Shown: positions 17,735 through 27,509, counted from the first letter of the stretch. The stretch is DNA of 64,000 nt from Catellatospora coxensis (GCF_016862635.1 NZ_BONI01000052.1:1-64000), one strand, 5' to 3'. Program-made: numbers and translations. The notes: generated by a model not told the origin, from the sequence alone.

Positions 17735-18486
17735 TGAACGACTTCTTCCGCGCCCAGCTCGCCGAACTCGCGGCACAGGCGGCGCCCGTCGACCTCTATC
17801 CCCGGGTGCTCGCCACCTCCCGCCGCCGCGCGCGGCGCAGGGCGGTCGCCGTGGTGGCCGCGGTGGTGGCGCTGTCGGGCGGCTTCGCCGCCACCGCGGT
17901 GGTCGTCGGCAGGGCCGTGTCCCCGCCGGTGACCACGCCCTCCGGGTCGGCCGGCCCGGTCACGACCGTCCGGCCGTCGGCCGGGGTCAGCGACACCGCG
18001 CCGGTGACCGATGTTCGCAACGCGTCCTTCGAGGTGCCGGAGCTGGCGCTGTGCCCGGCGGGCCGCCGGACCTTCGTCGACGGTACGGAGCGCGACGGCC
18101 CGTACAACTTCCTGACCGTGACCGAGCTGTCCTCGCCCCTGCGCGCGGATCTCGACGGGGTGCCCGGAGACGAGCTGCTGGTGCTCGTCAGCTGCCGGAT
18201 CGAGGGGATCTTCACCCGTAAGCAGCTGCTGGCGCTGACCGTCGTCGACGGCACGCTCCGCCCGCTCGGGCTCGTGCTCGACGCGAAGACCTTCGGCTTC
18301 TTCCCGTGGGTCGATCCGGCGCAGGTGTCGGTGCGCGGGGACGTTGTCGTCGTGCGGATCGAGGGGTACGGCAACGACGACGGCGCGGAGCGCATCACCC
18401 CCGAGGAGCGGGGGTACGCGTACCGCGGGGGTGTCTTCGTCCAGGTGAGCGGTCCGACGGCGCGGCCGTCGCCGCTGCCGCGCTAG
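17734..18486 (+). CDS. hypothetical membrane-anchored protein coupled to the sigma factor
   Basis: A 250-residue protein. It has a short cytoplasmic N-terminus (MNDFFRAQLAELAAQ) and a basic RRRARRRA stretch. One membrane helix follows (about residues 37-60), and the rest is an extracytoplasmic domain with VPELALCPAGRRTF and DLDGVPGDELLVLVSC. The layout, a small cytosolic part plus a sensor-like outer domain coupled to a sigma gene, fits an anti-sigma or sensor partner, but no zinc-binding anti-sigma motif is visible. Its TAG stop overlaps the dnaA stop on the other strand within one CTAG (18483-18486). Confidence 0.75.
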   Translation: MNDFFRAQLAELAAQAAPVDLYPRVLATSRRRARRRAVAVVAAVVALSGGFAATAVVVGRAVSPPVTTPSGSAGPVTTVRPSAGVSDTAPVTDVRNASFEVPELALCPAGRRTFVDGTERDGPYNFLTVTELSSPLRADLDGVPGDELLVLVSCRIEGIFTRKQLLALTVVDGTLRPLGLVLDAKTFGFFPWVDPAQVSVRGDVVVVRIEGYGNDDGAERITPEERGYAYRGGVFVQVSGPTARPSPLPR

Positions 18487-20111
18487 ATCTGCTTGATGCG
18501 GTTGGTGAGTTCGGCGATCTGGTTGTAGAGGGATCGCCGCTCCGCCATCTGCTGCCGGATCTTGCGGTCGGCGTGCATGACCGTGGTGTGGTCACGTCCC
18601 CCGAACGCCTGTCCGATCCGGGGAAGGGACAGGTCGGTCAGCTCGCGGCACAGGTACATGGCCACCTGGCGCGCGTTGACCAGCACCCGCGAGCGCGAGT
18701 GGCCGCGCAGGTCCTCCAGGCTGACGCCGAAGTACTCCGAGGTCGACAGCATGATCTGGTCGGCGGTGATCTCGGGGGCCGCGTCGTCGGGGATGAAGTC
18801 GCGCAGCACCTCCTCCGCGATCGACAGCTTGACCTGCTCGCGGCTGAGGTTCGCGTACGCGGTGACCCGGATCAGCGCGCCCTCGAGCTCGCGGATCGAG
18901 TTCGACACCCGCGAGGCGATGAACTCCAGCACGTCGGCCGGCGCGTGCAGGCGCTCCTGCGCGGCCTTCTTCTGCAGGATCGCGATCCGGGTCTCCAGGT
19001 CCGGCGGCTGGATGTCGGCCAGCAGGCCCCACTCGAACCGGGTGCGCAGCCGGTCCTCCAGCGTCGACAGCGCCTTGGGCGAGCGGTCGGAGGTGATGAC
19101 GATCTGCTTGTTGGCGTTGTGCAGCGTGTTGAAGGTGTGGAAGAACTCCTCCTGCGTCCGGTCCCGCTTCTCCAGGAACTGGATGTCGTCGATCAGGAGG
19201 ATGTCCACGTCCCGGTAGCGCCGCTGGAACGCGCTGGCCTTGTCGTCGCGGATCGAGTTGATGAAGTCGTTGGTGAACTCCTCCGTCGACACGTACCGGA
19301 CGCTGCGGGCGTGGCCGAGTTCCTGGGCGTAGTGGCCGATCGCGTGGAGCAGGTGGGTCTTGCCCAGCCCGGAGCCGCCGTAGATGAACAGCGGGTTGTA
19401 CGCCTTTGCCGGGGACTCGGCGACGGCCACCGACGCGGCGTGCGCGAACCGGTTGGAGGAGCCGATGACGAACGTCTCGAACCGGTACTTCGGGTTCAGC
19501 TTGTTGCCGCCGGCGTCGCCCGCGGCCGAACCGGGGGTGGCGCCGGGACGGCGCTCGCGCTCCTCGCGTACCGCCGCGAGCGGGTGCGGCACGGCGCGGC
19601 TGTCCACCGGGCCGGTGCCCCGGCCGGGGCCGGAGTCGGACGGGCCGTCGCGGTCGGGTGTGCGCAGCACGGCGGCGCGCACCGGGGCGACCTCGGGATG
19701 CCGCGGGACCGGGACGGCGAACAGCGCGTCCTCACCGTCGGCGGCCGGCGCCACGATCGAGTGCTCGGCGGGCGGCGGGGTGTAGACGGGTGCGGTGTAC
19801 GCCACCGGGGCGTACTCGGTGGGCGGGGGCGGCGGGGGCGCGGGGCGGGCCGCGGACTCGTCCGGCGGACGCACCTTGACCGCCACCTGCACCGGCCGGC
19901 CCATGATCCGGGACAGCGTGTCGGTGATGGCGGTGCGCAGCTTCGTCTCGATGATGTCGCGGATGAACGCGTCCGGCACGCTCAGCAGCACGAGGTCGTC
20001 GACCACCGCGAGGGCCTGGGTGAGCCGGAGATAAGCGCGGTGCTGCGCCGAGACGATCTCGTCAGCGAGCTCGTCGGTGGCAGCCAGCCACACGGCATTG
20101 AGGTCGCTCAC
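18483..20111 (-). CDS. dnaA: chromosomal replication initiator DnaA
   Basis: A 542-residue initiator. Domain I covers about residues 1-80. A long Pro-rich linker (about 83-205) follows, typical of high-GC actinobacteria. Domain III is the AAA+ core with Walker A GGSGLGKTH (245-253) and Walker B LLIDDIQF (305-312). Domain IV carries the DNA-binding signature GGRDHTTVMHA (504-514). It binds the boxes in oriC and opens the AT-rich element. The protein starts at GTG 20111. The gene is separated from oriC by a two-gene sigma operon, and DnaA boxes upstream (20269-20494) suggest autoregulation. Confidence 0.98.
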   Translation of the reverse strand: MSDLNAVWLAATDELADEIVSAQHRAYLRLTQALAVVDDLVLLSVPDAFIRDIIETKLRTAITDTLSRIMGRPVQVAVKVRPPDESAARPAPPPPPPTEYAPVAYTAPVYTPPPAEHSIVAPAADGEDALFAVPVPRHPEVAPVRAAVLRTPDRDGPSDSGPGRGTGPVDSRAVPHPLAAVREERERRPGATPGSAAGDAGGNKLNPKYRFETFVIGSSNRFAHAASVAVAESPAKAYNPLFIYGGSGLGKTHLLHAIGHYAQELGHARSVRYVSTEEFTNDFINSIRDDKASAFQRRYRDVDILLIDDIQFLEKRDRTQEEFFHTFNTLHNANKQIVITSDRSPKALSTLEDRLRTRFEWGLLADIQPPDLETRIAILQKKAAQERLHAPADVLEFIASRVSNSIRELEGALIRVTAYANLSREQVKLSIAEEVLRDFIPDDAAPEITADQIMLSTSEYFGVSLEDLRGHSRSRVLVNARQVAMYLCRELTDLSLPRIGQAFGGRDHTTVMHADRKIRQQMAERRSLYNQIAELTNRIKQI

Positions 20112-20268
20112 CTGTCAGCCTCGTTCATGCGCTCGACCCTTCGATTCCGTGTAGCGGGGCTCGGTCTCGCACCGGGCTGCCCGTCAGCTCCCGCCCGACG
20201 GCTCCGATCAATGACGGTGTCATCACGGACCGTGGTTTTCCCCCGGGTTATCCCCCGAATCAACGAGG

Positions 20269-20494
20269 TTCTCCACAAGTTATCCACAGGCTGTGTGTCG
20301 ATCGGTATCCGGGGTCCGGCTGGTATGGGTCGCCCTATCCGGCGCACGAGCGCCTGCAACACGGCCCACCGTGCCGAACGAGCCACCTTATTGCCCGGTT
20401 TTGCGGTAACCGCCACAATTAACGGCCAGCCCCGTCAGCCAGGCACTCCGGCACGCTAACAGGGTTATCCACAGGCGTCCACCTGTTGTCCACA
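20269..20494. promoter_or_regulatory. DnaA-box field upstream of dnaA and rpmH
   Basis: Boxes include TTCTCCACA (20269-20277), TTATCCACA (20280-20288), TTATCCACA (20465-20473) and TTGTCCACA (20486-20494), plus weaker ones. Three match the E. coli/actinobacterial consensus exactly. They lie between the divergent dnaA and rpmH genes, so they may autoregulate dnaA or belong to an extended origin. Confidence 0.75.
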
Positions 20495-20778
20495 GCTTCA
20501 CTCTCGGTGAGTGTTGATAACGACACTGTGGGTTGCGGTGGGGGCGACGCTGTTGACACGGTGAGTGAGCTGCGAAGAGTTCTTGGCGGACATCGACGGC
20601 ACGTGTACCCTGGAGCGGTTGCTCCATCACCCTCTGCTAGGGTGTCGGTTGCGGCGTCCGCCCTGACTCAGACAAGATCGAGATTCTTCGTCCCGATCCT
20701 GCCGTCAACCGGGCGGTGCATCCGCGAAAAGCTAGAACTTCCCCGCTTGAGGGCGGGGCGATCCCCAGGAGACCTGAC
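20495..20778. other. rpmH upstream region
   Basis: These bases separate the DnaA-box field from rpmH and should hold the rpmH promoter and leader. I see no reliable promoter hexamers and no gene in it. Confidence 0.4.
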
Positions 20779-20916
20779 GTGAGCAAGCGCACGTACCAGC
20801 CGAACAACCGTCGGCGCGCGAAGACCCACGGCTTCCGGCTGCGTATGCGCACCCGCGCCGGGCGCGCGGTGCTGTCGGCCCGCCGGGGCAAGGGCCGCGC
20901 CCGCCTGGCGGTCTGA
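20779..20916 (+). CDS. rpmH: 50S ribosomal protein L34
   Basis: A 45-residue, very basic protein ([45 protein letters not shown]), complete and of normal length for L34 of the large ribosomal subunit. The GTG at 20779 follows CAGGAGA at a good distance; the frame is open further upstream but only this start gives an L34 N-terminus. It heads the rpmH-rnpA-yidD-yidC-jag-rsmG group and faces away from dnaA. Confidence 0.97.
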   Translation: MSKRTYQPNNRRRAKTHGFRLRMRTRAGRAVLSARRGKGRARLAV

Positions 20917-20935
20917 GACCCCGGACGGGCCTCGG

Positions 20936-21379
20936 ATGCTGCAGGCTGCGCACAGGTTGAGGCGAAGCGCTGACTTCGCCGCCGCCGTGCGGGCAGGCCG
21001 CCGAGCCGGTCGTGGCGCCGTGGTGGTGCACCTGACGGTGCCCGCAGCGGCCACCGAGCATGAAACGGCGTGGCAGGGAGCTGATCCCGGCCACGCCGTT
21101 GCCGTGTCCGGGCAGGTCTCACAGGCGGGGTTCGTGGTCTCCAAGGCGGTGGGGAACGCGGTGATCCGCAACACGGTGAAGCGCCGGCTGCGCCATCTGG
21201 CTGCCGAGCGGCTGGCGGGCCTGCCCGCCGGGGCCACCGTGGTGGTGCGAGCGCTGCCGCAGGCGGCGTCCGCGTCGTACGAACAACTGGGCCGGGACCT
21301 CGACGCCGCGCTCGCCGCGGCGCTCAAGCGCGACCCCGGCCAGGCATCGCGTCGCAGGTCGACCGGGGGGAAGTCATGA
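20936..21379 (+). CDS. rnpA: ribonuclease P protein component
   Basis: A 147-residue basic protein that assists the RNase P RNA in trimming tRNA 5' leaders. Family motifs are [20 protein letters not shown] near the N-terminus and the RNR signature [29 protein letters not shown]. The length is slightly above the usual 120 because of an insert between the two ([20 protein letters not shown]). Its stop overlaps the start of yidD by 4 bases. Confidence 0.95.
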   Translation: MLQAAHRLRRSADFAAAVRAGRRAGRGAVVVHLTVPAAATEHETAWQGADPGHAVAVSGQVSQAGFVVSKAVGNAVIRNTVKRRLRHLAAERLAGLPAGATVVVRALPQAASASYEQLGRDLDAALAAALKRDPGQASRRRSTGGKS

Positions 21380-21660
21380 CGCAGCCGTCGCGACCCACGA
21401 CACTCGCCGGGCGCGTGCTGGCCCTACCCATCATCGCGTACCGTCGTTGGGTGAGTCCGGGCCTGCCAGCCCGTTGCCGGTTCTACCCGTCCTGCAGCGC
21501 CTACGCGCTGGAGGCCATCGCGCAGCACGGCGCGGCGCGGGGGTTCTGGCTGACGGTCAAGCGGCTCGGTCGCTGCCATCCCTTTCACCCGGGCGGATAT
21601 GACCCAGTGCCACCCAACACCCGCCGCAGTACTGATGTGACTGGAGCAACACCCTCATGA
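21376..21660 (+). CDS. yidD: membrane protein insertion efficiency factor YidD
   Basis: A 94-residue protein with the full YidD pattern: [63 protein letters not shown], including the conserved Cys residues of CRFYPSCS and the [14 protein letters not shown] signature. YidD helps YidC insert membrane proteins. Start and stop overlap rnpA and yidC by 4 bases each, so the three are translationally coupled. Confidence 0.95.
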   Translation: MTQPSRPTTLAGRVLALPIIAYRRWVSPGLPARCRFYPSCSAYALEAIAQHGAARGFWLTVKRLGRCHPFHPGGYDPVPPNTRRSTDVTGATPS

Positions 21661-22532
21661 TGGACTGGATCTACACGATCGTCTCGAAGGTCCTGCTGCT
21701 ATGGCACAGCCTCTTCGACAAACTCTGGGGCGACGGCACCTGGCTCGCCACCAACTGGGACTGGGTCCTGGCGATCGTGTTCCTGGTGCTCACGGTGCGT
21801 GTGTTGCTGTTCCCGCTGTTCATCAAGCAGATCCGGTCGCAGCGGGCCATGCAGACCCTCCAGCCGCAGCTGAAGGCGCTGCAGGAGAAGCACAAGGGTG
21901 ACAAGGAGACGCTCCAGCGCGAGATGATGGAGCTCTACCGGCGGGAGAAGGCCAACCCGCTGATGGGCTGCCTTCCGCTGCTGATCCAGATGCCGATCTT
22001 CTTCGGCGTCTTCCACGTGATCAAGCGCCTCGGCACGGGCACCGTCGACGAGACCCTCTACGGCTGGACCGCCGCGCAGTTCCAGAGCGGCATGGCCGCC
22101 GACCTGTTCGGCGTGTCCATCGGTGCGACCTTCACCCAAGGCGGCGCGGCCGCGGTGCTCTGTGGCATCCTCGGCGTGGTCATGATCATCACGACCTACA
22201 TGACCAGCCGCCAGATGATCCTGAAGACCGGCTGGTCCGAGGACCCCACCCAGAAGATGATGCAGAAGCTGATGCTGTACGGCATCCCGGCGACGCTGAT
22301 CATCTCCGCGGTGGCCTTCCCGCTCGGTCTGATCATCTACTGGACCACGACGAACCTCTTCACGCTCGGCCAGCAGATGTGGGTCCTGAAGAAGTACCCG
22401 CCGCCGAAGATGGCCGGCGCCAAGGCGGAGCCGAAGGTCATCGACCCGGAGGTCGCCAAGGCGCTCGCGCCCAAGGTCGGCGCCAAGCCGGCCAACACCA
22501 AGCGTAAGACGGTGAAGAAGAACGTCGGCTGA
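21657..22532 (+). CDS. yidC: membrane protein insertase YidC
   Basis: A 291-residue Oxa1/YidC-type insertase with about five membrane helices. It lacks the large periplasmic domain of proteobacterial YidC, as expected for Gram-positive types. Seen: [33 protein letters not shown] (the Arg is in the hydrophilic groove), the cytoplasmic coiled-coil [45 protein letters not shown], and a Lys-rich C-terminal tail ([11 protein letters not shown]) that can contact ribosomes. A second ATG three bases on is an equally good start. It overlaps yidD. Confidence 0.96.
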   Translation: MMDWIYTIVSKVLLLWHSLFDKLWGDGTWLATNWDWVLAIVFLVLTVRVLLFPLFIKQIRSQRAMQTLQPQLKALQEKHKGDKETLQREMMELYRREKANPLMGCLPLLIQMPIFFGVFHVIKRLGTGTVDETLYGWTAAQFQSGMAADLFGVSIGATFTQGGAAAVLCGILGVVMIITTYMTSRQMILKTGWSEDPTQKMMQKLMLYGIPATLIISAVAFPLGLIIYWTTTNLFTLGQQMWVLKKYPPPKMAGAKAEPKVIDPEVAKALAPKVGAKPANTKRKTVKKNVG

Positions 22533-22665
22533 CCTCAGCCATGATCGCCCTGCGATCGCGGCCCTGCCCGAAGCCGTCCTCCGCCTCGCCGCGGAGGACG
22601 CCGGGCGGCCGCCGGCGCGGGCGGCGGGCCGGCTGACTGCCACCCCCCACAGACCTGCTCGTGAT

Positions 22666-22704
22666 CCCCGTGTCGTGAGGCGCGGGGCCGATCACGGGGT
22701 TTTG
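22666..22704 (+). terminator. possible terminator between yidC and jag
   Basis: ccccgtg (22666-22672) pairs with cacgggg (22693-22699), followed by TTTT. The stem is 7 bp with a long loop, so termination is uncertain; a partial attenuator ahead of jag is possible. Confidence 0.35.
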
Positions 22705-22730
22705 ATCGGACCGAACACCCGGAGAAGAAC

Positions 22731-23336
22731 GTGACCGACCAGACAGAGCTGGACGACGTGGCAGTCGAAGACCTCGCCGAGACCGAGACCGTGAAGGGCG
22801 CGGCGGAGGCCGAAGAGGCCGAGGAGGCCGAGGAGGGCGCCGACGAGGCCGCCGCTCCCAAGCGCAAGGCCGCCAGCGACGCCGACCTGTTCCGGCAGAG
22901 CGAGATCGCGGCGGACTACATCGAGGGTCTGCTGGACATCCTGGACGCCGATGGCGACATCGACGAGCTGGTCTCCGGCGGCCGACCGGTGGTCGAGGTG
23001 GTCGGCAGCCGGCTGCAGTCCCTCGTCGGCCCGCGTGGGGCGACGCTGGAGGCCCTGCAGGAGCTGACCCGACTGGCGATCTTCAAGCAGACCGGCGAGC
23101 CGAGCCGCCTGCTGCTGGACGTCGGTGGCTACCGCGACCAGCGCCGCAAGGAGCTGGGTGCGCTGGCCAAGAACGCGGTGGAGAAGGTCAAGCAGCACGG
23201 CGAGGCCGTCAAGCTGGAGCCGATGTCCGCCTTCGAGCGCAAGTGCGTGCACGACGTGGTCAACGCCGCGGCGGGGGTGCAGAGCGAGTCCGAGGGCGTC
23301 GAGCCCAACCGCCGGATCGTGGTACGTCCGGCGTGA
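22731..23336 (+). CDS. jag: Jag/KhpB-family RNA-binding protein
   Basis: A 201-residue protein starting at GTG. The first 50 residues form an acidic Glu/Ala-rich tail. A KH-like domain follows ([37 protein letters not shown]), and then an R3H domain ([44 protein letters not shown]). This is the Jag/KhpB architecture of RNA-binding proteins linked to cell division and envelope growth. Its stop overlaps the GTG of rsmG (GTGA), so they are coupled. Confidence 0.93.
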   Translation: MTDQTELDDVAVEDLAETETVKGAAEAEEAEEAEEGADEAAAPKRKAASDADLFRQSEIAADYIEGLLDILDADGDIDELVSGGRPVVEVVGSRLQSLVGPRGATLEALQELTRLAIFKQTGEPSRLLLDVGGYRDQRRKELGALAKNAVEKVKQHGEAVKLEPMSAFERKCVHDVVNAAAGVQSESEGVEPNRRIVVRPA

Positions 23337-24079
23337 GTCCCGACGACAAGACGGAGCCGGTCATCCCCGACGGGGTGACCGGCTCCGTGCTCTCCCCTGA
23401 CCTTCGCCCGGCGGCCGAGGCGCTGTTCGGCGACCGCCTCGACACCGCCGCGCGCTACGTCGACCTGCTGGCCACCGACGGCGTCGTGCGCGGCCTGATC
23501 GGCCCGCGTGAAGCTCCCCGGCTGTGGGAGCGCCACCTGCTGAACTGTGCCGCGGTGGCCGAGCTGATTTCCCCGTCCGCCACGGTCGTCGACGTGGGCT
23601 CCGGAGCGGGTCTGCCCGGTATCGTGCTCGCAGTGGCTAGACCGGATATTTCGGTCATTCTGGTTGAACCACTGGCACGTCGGACCTCCTTCCTGGAGGA
23701 GGCGGTGGCGGCTCTCGGCCTGACCGACCAGGTCACCGTGGTACGCGGCCGCGCGGAGGAGCAGATCGGCCGGCTCAGCGCGGACGTCGTCACCGCCCGC
23801 GCGGTGGCGCCCCTGGACCGGCTGGCGGGCTGGTGCCTGCCGCTGGCCTCGCCGGGAGGCCGCCTGCTGGCGCTCAAGGGAGTGTCGGCCACCGAGGAGA
23901 TCGCGGAGCACGGCGACGCCGTCGCCCGCCTCGGCGGCGGCCCGGCCGTGATCCACCAGTGCGGTGTCGGCCTGATCGACCCGCCCACCACCGTGGTGGA
24001 GATCGTCCGAGAGCGCGAGGTCGTGCCGAAGACTGCCAAGCCGACCCGGCGGGCAGGGCGCGGAGGACGCCGGCGCTGA
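23333..24079 (+). CDS. rsmG: 16S rRNA (guanine-N7) methyltransferase RsmG
   Basis: A 248-residue SAM-dependent methyltransferase that modifies 16S rRNA near G527. The SAM site is [21 protein letters not shown]. It is preceded by the substrate-side motif LWERHLLNC and followed by [15 protein letters not shown] and [13 protein letters not shown]. The GTG at 23333 overlaps the jag stop. A hairpin follows the stop. Loss of rsmG gives low-level streptomycin resistance in other actinobacteria (family knowledge). Confidence 0.95.
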   Translation: MSPDDKTEPVIPDGVTGSVLSPDLRPAAEALFGDRLDTAARYVDLLATDGVVRGLIGPREAPRLWERHLLNCAAVAELISPSATVVDVGSGAGLPGIVLAVARPDISVILVEPLARRTSFLEEAVAALGLTDQVTVVRGRAEEQIGRLSADVVTARAVAPLDRLAGWCLPLASPGGRLLALKGVSATEEIAEHGDAVARLGGGPAVIHQCGVGLIDPPTTVVEIVREREVVPKTAKPTRRAGRGGRRR

Positions 24080-24082
24080 GCG

Positions 24083-24112
24083 GTGCGCCCTCCGCTGACG
24101 GAGAGGGCGCAC
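24083..24112 (+). terminator. hairpin after rsmG
   Basis: gtgcgccctc (24083-24092) and gagggcgcac (24103-24112) form a perfect 10-bp stem four bases after the rsmG stop. No T-tract follows. Confidence 0.6.
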
Positions 24113-24599
24113 GACGATGGGTGTCCTACGAACCGACGGCGCCGGCATGTCGGCCTCGGCCGACCTGCCGCGCCCGCGCACCTATGCCGGCGCGTTCCCG
24201 GGTGCGGGGGCGGCCATCCGCTCGCCCCTGTCCGGCGCGGTGCTGGCGACAGGGACGCCGCCGGCTCGGCGGGTGATGCGTACAGCCCCCGTCGCGCCCG
24301 TAGCCGCGGGCTGGCCGGGCACCGCGCTCGCGCAGCGGCGGCTCGGATGTCGCATGTCACTGGTGCCGGGATTCTTGGTGTATGTCCAGCCAGAAGGCGG
24401 TCAGACGCGTGCCCGAGTGGAGGACGGTGGTAGCTTCCGTCGCCCGTCCGCCGTAGGCTGGCCGCGCGTCGATAATGTGGACCCGACTGTCGCGGGTGCG
24501 GTCACAGCACCGCCGGCAGAGACGCCAGCGCGCGCCGGACCGGCCGGCGCAGCCATCCGATCCGATGCGGGCAGGGATGACACGGTGCAGGAATACGGC
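24113..24599. other. parA upstream region
   Basis: Nearly 490 bases between the rsmG hairpin and the chosen parA start. The parA frame is open throughout, but the translated text lacks similarity and coding character. The parAB promoter is probably here. If parA starts further upstream, part of this would be coding. Confidence 0.45.
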
Positions 24600-25871
24600 A
24601 TGAGCCTCCCCCAGGGCTCTTACGGCGTTGTTTCACGTGAAACATCAACCCCGGCGCAGCGAGGCGCCGCCAACCCGGGCTCCGGTATGAGGCCGACCGT
24701 CGCGAACACGTACACGTCGAGCGCGGCAGGGTCATACCCGGCACCCAGTGGTCCGGCGAGCCCCGACGCGACCGGTTTCCGCGCGACGGCGTCGGTGCCG
24801 CCGCCGGGGAGCAGTGTGCCGCCCGCGGAGTTCTCCTCGGCTCCGCACGGCGCCACCGGCTACGTGCCGGTGTCCGCTCCCCCGGCCAACCGGCCGCCCT
24901 CGCCCCGCCCTCAACCCAGTTCTACGCATGTCGCAGGTGAGGATCAGAGTGCGACCGCGTACGGTGCTTCTGACGCGAACACGACAGCGTCCGGTAGTTC
25001 GGAGGACCCACCGTTGGCCATGGAAGCGATGCGCGCCGTACAGATTCTCAACCCGAGCGGTGAGGTGACCATGCCTCGCCCCACCCGGCAGCGCGTCATG
25101 TGCGTCGCCAACCAGAAGGGCGGCGTGGGCAAGACCACCACGACGGTGAACCTTGCAGTGGCCCTGGCCCTGCACGGCAACCGCGTGCTGGTGGTCGACC
25201 TCGACCCGCAGGGCAACGCCTCGACCGGACTCAACGTGCCGCACCACGCGGGCGTGCCGGACGTGTACGACTGTCTGATCGACCAGGTGCCGATGGAGGA
25301 GGTGGCGCAGGCGGTCGAGGGCATCCCGAACCTCTACTGCGTACCGGCCACCATCGACCTCGCCGGCGCCGAGATCGAGCTCGTCTCCGTGGTCGCCCGC
25401 GAGTCGCGGCTGGGCCGCGCGATCCAGGGCTTCCCGATGGAGTTCGACTACGTCTTCATCGACTGCCCGCCGTCGCTCGGCCTGCTGACGGTCAACGCGC
25501 TGTGCGCCGCGCAGGAGGTGCTCATCCCGATCCAGTGCGAGTACTACGCGCTGGAGGGCCTCAACCAGCTGCTGAACAACATCAACCTGGTGAAGGCCCA
25601 CCTCAACCCGAACCTGGACGTGTCCACCATCCTGCTGACCATGTACGACCGCCGTACCCGCCTGGCGGACGCGGTCGAGCAGGACGTGCGCAACCACTTC
25701 GGCGAGAAGGTGCTGACCTCGGTCATCCCCCGCAACGTGCGCGTATCCGAGGCACCGAGCTACGGCCAGTCGGTCATGACTTATGATCCCGGTTCGCGTG
25801 GAGCCACCAGTTACTTCGAGGCCGCGCAGGAGATCGCCGAGCGCGGCGCGAAGATCGGAGTTGCGGCATGA
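24600..25871 (+). CDS. parA: chromosome partitioning ATPase ParA
   Basis: A 423-residue ParA/Soj ATPase. The deviant Walker A is KGGVGKTT (residues 173-180), Walker B is YVFIDCPPSLG, and EYYALEGLNQL and VIPRNVRVSEAPS follow as in chromosomal ParAs. The first 160 residues are a disordered Pro/Ala/Ser-rich extension. The start is uncertain: ATG 24600 has AGGA 8 bases upstream, but the frame is open to 24117. A perfect parS lies at codons 10-15 of this frame. parB follows after 40 bases. Together they move origins apart by a ParB-stimulated ATPase gradient. Confidence 0.93.
   Translation: MSLPQGSYGVVSRETSTPAQRGAANPGSGMRPTVANTYTSSAAGSYPAPSGPASPDATGFRATASVPPPGSSVPPAEFSSAPHGATGYVPVSAPPANRPPSPRPQPSSTHVAGEDQSATAYGASDANTTASGSSEDPPLAMEAMRAVQILNPSGEVTMPRPTRQRVMCVANQKGGVGKTTTTVNLAVALALHGNRVLVVDLDPQGNASTGLNVPHHAGVPDVYDCLIDQVPMEEVAQAVEGIPNLYCVPATIDLAGAEIELVSVVARESRLGRAIQGFPMEFDYVFIDCPPSLGLLTVNALCAAQEVLIPIQCEYYALEGLNQLLNNINLVKAHLNPNLDVSTILLTMYDRRTRLADAVEQDVRNHFGEKVLTSVIPRNVRVSEAPSYGQSVMTYDPGSRGATSYFEAAQEIAERGAKIGVAA
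24629..24644. other. parS: parS site 1 (inside the parA frame)
   Basis: TGTTTCACGTGAAACA, a perfect 16-bp palindrome identical to the parS consensus bound by ParB. It lies near the 5' end of parA, so ParB loading there could also repress or shape parAB expression. Confidence 0.95.
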
Positions 25872-25911
25872 GCACGCGGAACAGCAGCACTGCGGAAGGT
25901 GAGGCAGCGGC

Positions 25912-26979
25912 ATGACCCCGCCCCCCGTACGTAAGGGAGGCCTCGGCCGGGGTCTCGGCGCGCTGATCCCGACGACTCCGGCGGCACCCGCGGCTCCCGT
26001 GCCGGCGGCACCCGCGCCGGTCCCGGCTTCGGTCCCGGCGCAGGCCACGCCTGTTGAGGTCGCGCCGGTCTCCGCTCCCCCGGCCGCCCCGGTCGCGGTG
26101 GAGACTCCGCAGGCCCCGCAGGCCGTGGAGATGCCTCCCCCGGCGCAGGTGATGGACCTGGCACCCGTGCCCGGCGCACGGTTCGCGGAGATCCCCGTCG
26201 GCTCGATCGTGCCCAACGCGAAGCAGCCCCGGCAGATCTTCGACGACGAAATGCTCGACGAGTTGAAGATCTCCATCCAGGAGGTCGGCTTCCTGCAGCC
26301 GATCGTCGTCCGCGAGCTCGGCCAGGACAAGTACGAACTGGTCATGGGCGAGCGGCGTTGGCGTGCCGCACAGGCCGTCGGCAAGGAGATGATCCCGGCG
26401 ATCGTGCGGGACACCCGCGATGACGCCATGCTGCGCGACGCCCTGCTCGAGAACATCCACAGGGCGCAGCTGAACCCGCTCGAAGAGGCGGCGGCATACC
26501 AGCAGCTGCTGGAGGAGTTCGGCGCCACCCACGACGAGCTGGCCAAGAAGATCGGGCGCAGCCGGCCCCAGATCTCCAACACCATCCGCCTGCTGAACCT
26601 GCCCCCGCAGGTGCAGAAGCGGGTGGCCGCCGGAGTGCTGTCCGCAGGCCACGCGCGGGCGCTGCTGAGCCTCGACCAGGCCGACGCCCAGGACAAGCTG
26701 GCGACGCGCATCGTCGCCGAAGGGCTGTCGGTGCGGGCCACCGAAGAACTGGTGATGCTGGCCAACGCGGAGAGCGATGCGAAGGAGCCCGCTGCCAAGC
26801 GGCGCGCCAAGCCGCACGCCCCGGCGTTGGTCGACCTGGCGGACCGGTTGTCGGACCGGTTCGACACCAAGGTGAAGGTGGACATCGGCCGGAGCAAGGG
26901 CAAGATCACGATAGAGTTCGCGACGGTCGACGACCTGGAGCGGATCGTCGGGATCATCGGCGTGGAGAACCAGGAATAG
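25912..26979 (+). CDS. parB: chromosome partitioning protein ParB
   Basis: A 355-residue CTP-dependent DNA clamp. The N-terminus has a ParA-contacting basic patch ([13 protein letters not shown]), then a Pro/Ala linker (about 20-85). The CTP-binding N-domain includes GERRWRA (146-152) and [15 protein letters not shown] helix-turn-helix that reads parS follows ([26 protein letters not shown]). The C-terminal dimerisation domain carries [29 protein letters not shown]. Seven parS sites in this window are its targets. A clear terminator follows. Confidence 0.97.
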   Translation: MTPPPVRKGGLGRGLGALIPTTPAAPAAPVPAAPAPVPASVPAQATPVEVAPVSAPPAAPVAVETPQAPQAVEMPPPAQVMDLAPVPGARFAEIPVGSIVPNAKQPRQIFDDEMLDELKISIQEVGFLQPIVVRELGQDKYELVMGERRWRAAQAVGKEMIPAIVRDTRDDAMLRDALLENIHRAQLNPLEEAAAYQQLLEEFGATHDELAKKIGRSRPQISNTIRLLNLPPQVQKRVAAGVLSAGHARALLSLDQADAQDKLATRIVAEGLSVRATEELVMLANAESDAKEPAAKRRAKPHAPALVDLADRLSDRFDTKVKVDIGRSKGKITIEFATVDDLERIVGIIGVENQE

Positions 26980-26992
26980 ACTAGGTTGACGA

Positions 26993-27025
26993 AGCGGGCC
27001 GTCCGACGGGGCGGCCCGCTTTTTG
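26993..27025 (+). terminator. rho-independent terminator after parB
   Basis: agcgggccg (26993-27001) pairs with cggcccgct (27012-27020), directly followed by a T-tract (27020-27024). It closes the parAB operon. Confidence 0.85.
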
Positions 27026-27453
27026 TGCCTGCCTTCGGCTCAACCATCCGACTGACGCCTGGACGCACCGTGGATGGAGATGCAAATCGGGTTCGGCCAC
27101 GCTGATCCTTGACCGCTCCTCCTGATTCGGCATGCCGGACTGACCCCTGTCGGGGCACGTAGGTCAGCCTGCTGGCCCGGTCGGCTGGCCTGATTCGACC
27201 TCTGGGGTCGGGTCTGCGGGACTGAACCACTCGGCCAGCAATCAGGTCTCCGCATGAAGCCGGACAGAGGCACCGGCAGAGGGTTGGTGGTGCCGGCCTG
27301 GCGGGACGGTCGTGACGGACAGGTCTGCTGGGACGGGTCTGGATGACGACTCTGGTCGGGCGGGCGTGGCGGAAGAGTCTGGTCGGACGAGCGTCGTGGA
27401 CGGTCTGGCGGGCCGGGTCTGGTCGGCCCGACGTGGCTGCACGGTCTGACGGG

Positions 27454-27509
27454 ACAGAGCCGACGAGACAGAGCCGACGGGATGGAGTTGGCGGGATGGA
27501 GTTGGCGGA
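27454..27509. repeat. four tandem 14-bp imperfect repeats
   Basis: Units acagagccgacgag, acagagccgacggg, atggagttggcggg and atggagttggcgga follow one another without gaps. Related GGTCTGGTCGG and GGTCTGACGGG phrases crowd the preceding 150 bases. This minisatellite-like pattern supports non-coding DNA that grows by slippage. Confidence 0.75.
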
